Below, piece after piece: positions 61,501 to 64,000 of a stretch of 64,000 nt of DNA. The DNA is from Fidelibacterota bacterium. GTDB lineage: Bacteria; Fidelibacterota; Marinisomatia; SCGC-AAA003-L08; GCA-2689995. Position numbers and translations under genes: made by a program. Each line of letters begins with the position of its first letter. The first letter of the stretch is position 1. The notes under the pieces were generated by a model, which saw only the letters and a list, made by a program, of their open reading frames with translations, made no database searches and had not been told where the DNA came from. The DNA lies in assembly GCA_002689995.1 (NCBI GenBank), contig NZIV01000063.1:164833-228832 (forward strand), given 5' to 3'.

Positions 61501-63109
61501 AGAATCATTCACAGATTTAGGTAATGGAATTTGGGATGAGGGTGAAGAATTTAATGATATTAATAATAACGGAATCTGGGATGAGGACGGAGAGCCCGTT
61601 GTAGATAGTAATAATAATGGACAATGGGATGATGCAGAGATTTTTGATGACATTAATAATAACGGAATTTGGGACGCTGGTGAAGATTTTATTGATATTC
61701 AAGATCCTGAGTTAGTCAATGGTCTTTATGATGAAGGTGAAAAGTTTACAGATTTAAATAACAACGGTGTCTGGGACCAAGGGGAAGATTTCGATGATGG
61801 TTATAATGGTGTTTATGATAATTTCATTCAACAGGATGGTATTTATATGATGGAAAGTTCAGCGTTAGCATCAAATAATTCTTACAGAGCACAAGAAAAT
61901 TTAATGAGTAGATATTTTTTATTGAATACTACATTTAATGAATTAACTCATATCGATGAAATTAACTTTGGATTAGGTTTTAGATACGAAGATTATAGCC
62001 TTTATATGCAACCATACAATACAGTTACAGGTGAAAATCTTTGGAGGACAATATCAAAGAATAATGTCTGGGACCAGACTGAAATTTTTGAAGATAATAA
62101 CATGAATAATCAATATGATCCAGGTGAAAATTTTCAAGATATAAATGGAGATGGTGCATTTAATTTCGGAGAATCATTTTCAGATTTGAACGATAATGGT
62201 ATTTGGGATGAAGGTGAGCCATTAAACGATAGACATCCAATTTTATTAATTAATGCTAATAAGAAAGAGAAAAAACTATTACCTGTAGTTAACTTTAATC
62301 TATCTCCTAATAAGTTAATGAAGGTTCGTTTATCATATTCAAAAACTATAGCAAGACCAAATTATAGAGAATTAGCTCCAACAAAATATGAGGAGTTTTA
62401 TAGTGATAGAGCTATAGAAGGCAATCCTTATCTAAAGACAACAGATATTACTAACTATGATTTGAGATTTGAATTCTATCCTAGTTTAGCAAGTATGTAT
62501 TCAATAGCTTTTTATAAAAAAACATTTGAAAATCCAATATCATTAGTAATTAGACCAGGATCAAGTCATAATTATATTTCATATTCAAATTCTAAAAATG
62601 CAAGTGTTGAAGGATTTGAAGTTGAATTTATGAATAAATTAAAATTCATTCCAGTAAATTTAGGGAGTTTCAGTTTAGGTTCGAATTTATCATTTATTAA
62701 TAGTGAATCAAAATCTTATGATCAGTTTATTAGTTATATGGGAAATGTACAGTCAGATATTTCAAATAGTAAAGATAGGCCAATGATGGGTCAATCAGAT
62801 TTTATATTTAATGGTAGTTTAGGATGGAGTTGGAAAAATTTTTATGAGCTAAATTTATCATATAATTATTACACTAAGAGATTAATTTATGTTGGTGCTG
62901 GAGAATCACCAGATGAATATGAATATCCGCAGCCAGATCTAAATTTAACTTCAAAAATTAATTTTAAAGATGTTTCAATTTCGTTTAAAGTTAAAAATTT
63001 ATTTGACTCTGAGTATAAATTGGGATCTGAATATAATGATATTACTTATTATACGAAGAAATATAGACCTGGAATAAATTACAGTATTAGTATTGGCTAT
63101 GGTATATAA
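58502..63109 (+). CDS. TonB-dependent receptor (CarboxypepD_reg-like N-domain, plug, barrel) with large EF-hand-like repeat insertions
   Basis: N-term 'LIGNVSDKNSKEPLIGANVYIKNTNFGAATDLDGNFIIKNIPTGDYLVIVSFISY'; plug 'AAEALRRITGVTIVEDKNIVIRGLGDRYSQAQINGLTMPSTDPDKRNLPLNLFPSKIIEKIEVYKSYHPKLPGNFAGGSINVKTK'; C-term 'KVKNLFDSEYKLGSEYNDITYYTKKYRPGINYSISIGYGI'. Confidence 0.9.
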   Translation: MKNLFFFIIFLSHLLSADLIGNVSDKNSKEPLIGANVYIKNTNFGAATDLDGNFIIKNIPTGDYLVIVSFISYKTIEKSINIIEKNEIFNFELEINSLQTSEINVSGVLKKSNEIKKIFDQKQSKNIINTFSESELRKSGDSNAAEALRRITGVTIVEDKNIVIRGLGDRYSQAQINGLTMPSTDPDKRNLPLNLFPSKIIEKIEVYKSYHPKLPGNFAGGSINVKTKSYPDNFILKFNITNSNNSNLSINNIRLPNNGYVNVYGDYSDYKLDLSKNEFGSKYIFEYRPVYFRQYHGTDLSEESYIFETFLNDLEYSNYEFIENNDWNIDDQIWEQFYYNKLAANVQNLKSSYQKNQINDENLKIFGIQLPRSPFGFSLMNGNKYEKLSKTEFGYFINLNYKNDFETNIENNKIHSKSGNSYNVQYDFDQNQNSFKTNLSILATTGIKYKFNKNHFFKIDYNYLDIITSKNEAMSTFSDESFYELDNGGLSLSDKITEKSIKSHHYIINHNFVNDKFSSELSFFYNNSKSNLNMPDMKQQTYHKNIYQGNGVWDDDEIFVDSNLNGIWDEGDLFTDLGNGIRDDGESFTDLGNGVWDQQNGFEDFNDNGIPAFGWSGENNGIWDFADSNGNGICEEIIGLNPLLPNVSYWECETWTDIGNGVWDENEVFFDIGNGVWDEGEEIIYDFNNNGLYDTAEEYIDSNGDGIYNYAELFEDTNGNGIWDEGEELVNERIDYLNENYRYLSLIQGQGENGVKPTKRTWVYGGEKQTSFGLDYNFNFKVLNDINIDFLIGIESIEKDRSFSKREFTMGTNSSFNIFDGIFNPNINYPGEIFDDTDNLFSLQLETFTDNNGNGLWDSEELFNDLNNNGIWDGPEVFNDLNNNGIWDGPEVLVTDLGNGIWDEGEVFIDVNNDGHYNPSDEFIDLNGNGIWDGDYFVDINGNGEYDADDFLESASFLGNCDYDGDGYFDGPCDVNGDGIYNLMEELIIDWDNDGYWDNAESFTDLGNGIWDEGEEFNDINNNGIWDEDGEPVVDSNNNGQWDDAEIFDDINNNGIWDAGEDFIDIQDPELVNGLYDEGEKFTDLNNNGVWDQGEDFDDGYNGVYDNFIQQDGIYMMESSALASNNSYRAQENLMSRYFLLNTTFNELTHIDEINFGLGFRYEDYSLYMQPYNTVTGENLWRTISKNNVWDQTEIFEDNNMNNQYDPGENFQDINGDGAFNFGESFSDLNDNGIWDEGEPLNDRHPILLINANKKEKKLLPVVNFNLSPNKLMKVRLSYSKTIARPNYRELAPTKYEEFYSDRAIEGNPYLKTTDITNYDLRFEFYPSLASMYSIAFYKKTFENPISLVIRPGSSHNYISYSNSKNASVEGFEVEFMNKLKFIPVNLGSFSLGSNLSFINSESKSYDQFISYMGNVQSDISNSKDRPMMGQSDFIFNGSLGWSWKNFYELNLSYNYYTKRLIYVGAGESPDEYEYPQPDLNLTSKINFKDVSISFKVKNLFDSEYKLGSEYNDITYYTKKYRPGINYSISIGYGI
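60151..60693 (+). repeat. EF-hand-like loop repeat block 1 (protein level) in the TonB receptor
   Basis: Units such as DSNLNGIWDEGDLF, DLGNGIRDDGESF, DIGNGVWDEGEEI, DTNGNGIWDEGEEL. Confidence 0.85.
61048..61835 (+). repeat. EF-hand-like loop repeat block 2 (protein level)
   Basis: Units such as DLNNNGIWDGPEVF, DLGNGIWDEGEVF, DINNNGIWDAGEDF, DLNNNGVWDQGEDF. Confidence 0.88.
61088..61177 (+). repeat. Exact 45-bp tandem duplication (2 copies) within block 2
   Basis: tttaatgatttaaataataatggaatttgggatggaccagaggtt (FNDLNNNGIWDGPEV) at 61088-61132 and 61133-61177. Confidence 0.95.
62065..62227 (+). repeat. EF-hand-like loop repeat block 3 (protein level)
   Basis: DNNMNNQYDPGENF, DINGDGAFNFGESF, DLNDNGIWDEGEPL. 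Confidence 0.8.
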
Positions 63110-63750
63110 TGAAATTTTTATTTCTAATTAATATATTATTATTCGCAGGGGAGATTGAATTTTGTAAAATTAAAATCGATAATCATAATTTTCAGATTAG
63201 TAAAAATGAAATAACATATTCCCAATATGTAAAATATTTAAATCAGGCAAGATTTCAAGATTCTTTAACAATTAACGAGAATAAAATTTTTGGTTATTTT
63301 AAAAATAAAGATATAATTAAAAATAATTATGTTCCATATTTTTATAATTTAGATACTTCTTGTACAAAAATTGACGAGCCATCTATTTGTATGAATAATG
63401 GAGAATTTTATTTAAATAATGGTAGATTTAAAAATCATGCTATTAATTTTGTTACATGGTTTGGTGCAAATAAATTTGCAGACTATTATAATTATAATAT
63501 ACCTTTGAAACATGAGTGGGAAGTTGCTGCAAAATTAGATACTCTTTCTTTAGAAAATATGATTGGTGGTGTTTCTGAGTGGGTAACTGATCTATGGGTG
63601 CCAAATTCGCATTATTCCCATAGAATTATAAAAGGTGGAAGTACTAAACAACCTAACAATAAAAAATTTCTTAATGCAGATTCAATTCAAGCAAATTTCC
63701 CTTCACATGCAAGTAAATTTGTTGGATTTAGAGTCATTATCCGATATTAA
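63109..63750 (+). CDS. Short SUMF1/formylglycine-generating-enzyme-like secreted protein
   Basis: 'FQISKNEITYSQYVKYLNQA', 'HAINFVTWFGANKFADYYNYNIPLKHEWEVAAKL', 'GGVSEWVTDLW', 'IIKGGST...FVGFRVII'; start overlaps receptor stop (TAATG). Confidence 0.75.
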   Translation: MKFLFLINILLFAGEIEFCKIKIDNHNFQISKNEITYSQYVKYLNQARFQDSLTINENKIFGYFKNKDIIKNNYVPYFYNLDTSCTKIDEPSICMNNGEFYLNNGRFKNHAINFVTWFGANKFADYYNYNIPLKHEWEVAAKLDTLSLENMIGGVSEWVTDLWVPNSHYSHRIIKGGSTKQPNNKKFLNADSIQANFPSHASKFVGFRVIIRY

Positions 63751-63891
63751 TTTTAATTATAAAATTAATTTAAAACTAACAAATTAATAATAAATATCAA
63801 ACAATTATCTAACACTTTAAGTTTAAAATGTTAGAGGTTTATTAGACTTATATTTGTTTTAATAAATAAATCAACAAAAATTTAACACATA

Positions 63892-64000
63892 CATTTGTAG
63901 GGATAGCAATAGAAGCTGCTCCTGGATTAAGTTCAGCATATATGGTTGTTACGCCAACAGCAGGTGGAGCAGCATATCAAAGTGTTGATGCTGTGGCAGA
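63892..64000 (+). pseudogene. Start-less near-identical fragment of the 56345-58336 beta-helix gene, continues past the window
   Basis: 109 nt aligned by eye to 57381-57489 with 3 mismatches; in-frame stop (TAA 63867-63869) upstream and no start between it and the homology. Confidence 0.7.

Noticed and set aside
60292-61653. Antisense ORFs 60292-60567, 60985-61197, 61441-61653 with repetitive 'SQIPLPIS' proteins
   Set aside because: They are shadow translations of the receptor's NGIWDEGE repeats on the opposite strand, without independent starts or RBS.
60151-62227. CRISPR array or mobile repeat in the repeat-rich receptor
   Set aside because: The repeats are in-frame, codon-degenerate and protein-level, with no constant repeat/unique spacer structure or cas genes.
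63809-63834. Hairpin CTAACA...TGTTAG after the SUMF1-like gene as a terminator
   Set aside because: The stem is only 6 bp plus a loosely pairing AT core and lacks a following T-run; not confident enough to call.

Overview
AT-rich (visibly low-GC) chromosomal window, densely coding, most likely from a free-living Gram-negative (LPS-type, lptD present) bacterium of the FCB/Marinimicrobia-like kind. The lineage is inferred from T9SS-like C-terminal tails, dockerin-like repeats, a GldA/F/G-like ABC module and SusC-style TonB receptor architecture. Most genes are housekeeping: rlmN, purine nucleoside phosphorylase, menA-menC-menE, tonB-exbD-exbD-exbB plus an S41 protease, glycyl-tRNA synthetase, topA, pepN, cysK, phoB-phoR, tRNA-His. 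The most unusual region is the right end (about 53.7-64 kb). There phoBR is followed by a secreted beta-helix/dockerin/sorting-tail protein, then a 1535-aa TonB-dependent receptor whose barrel is interrupted by three blocks of about 30 EF-hand-like 'DxNxNGxWDxGE' loops (including an exact 45-bp tandem duplication). An overlapping short SUMF1-like gene follows, and then a start-less near-identical fragment of the beta-helix gene that runs off the window edge. Two intergenic stretches (about 6.26-6.43 kb and 30.59-30.76 kb) look like unannotated structured RNAs ending in intrinsic terminators. The first has two identical SD-like GAGGTA copies competing for one TACCTC. All family calls were made by reading the translated sequences; no database search was run.
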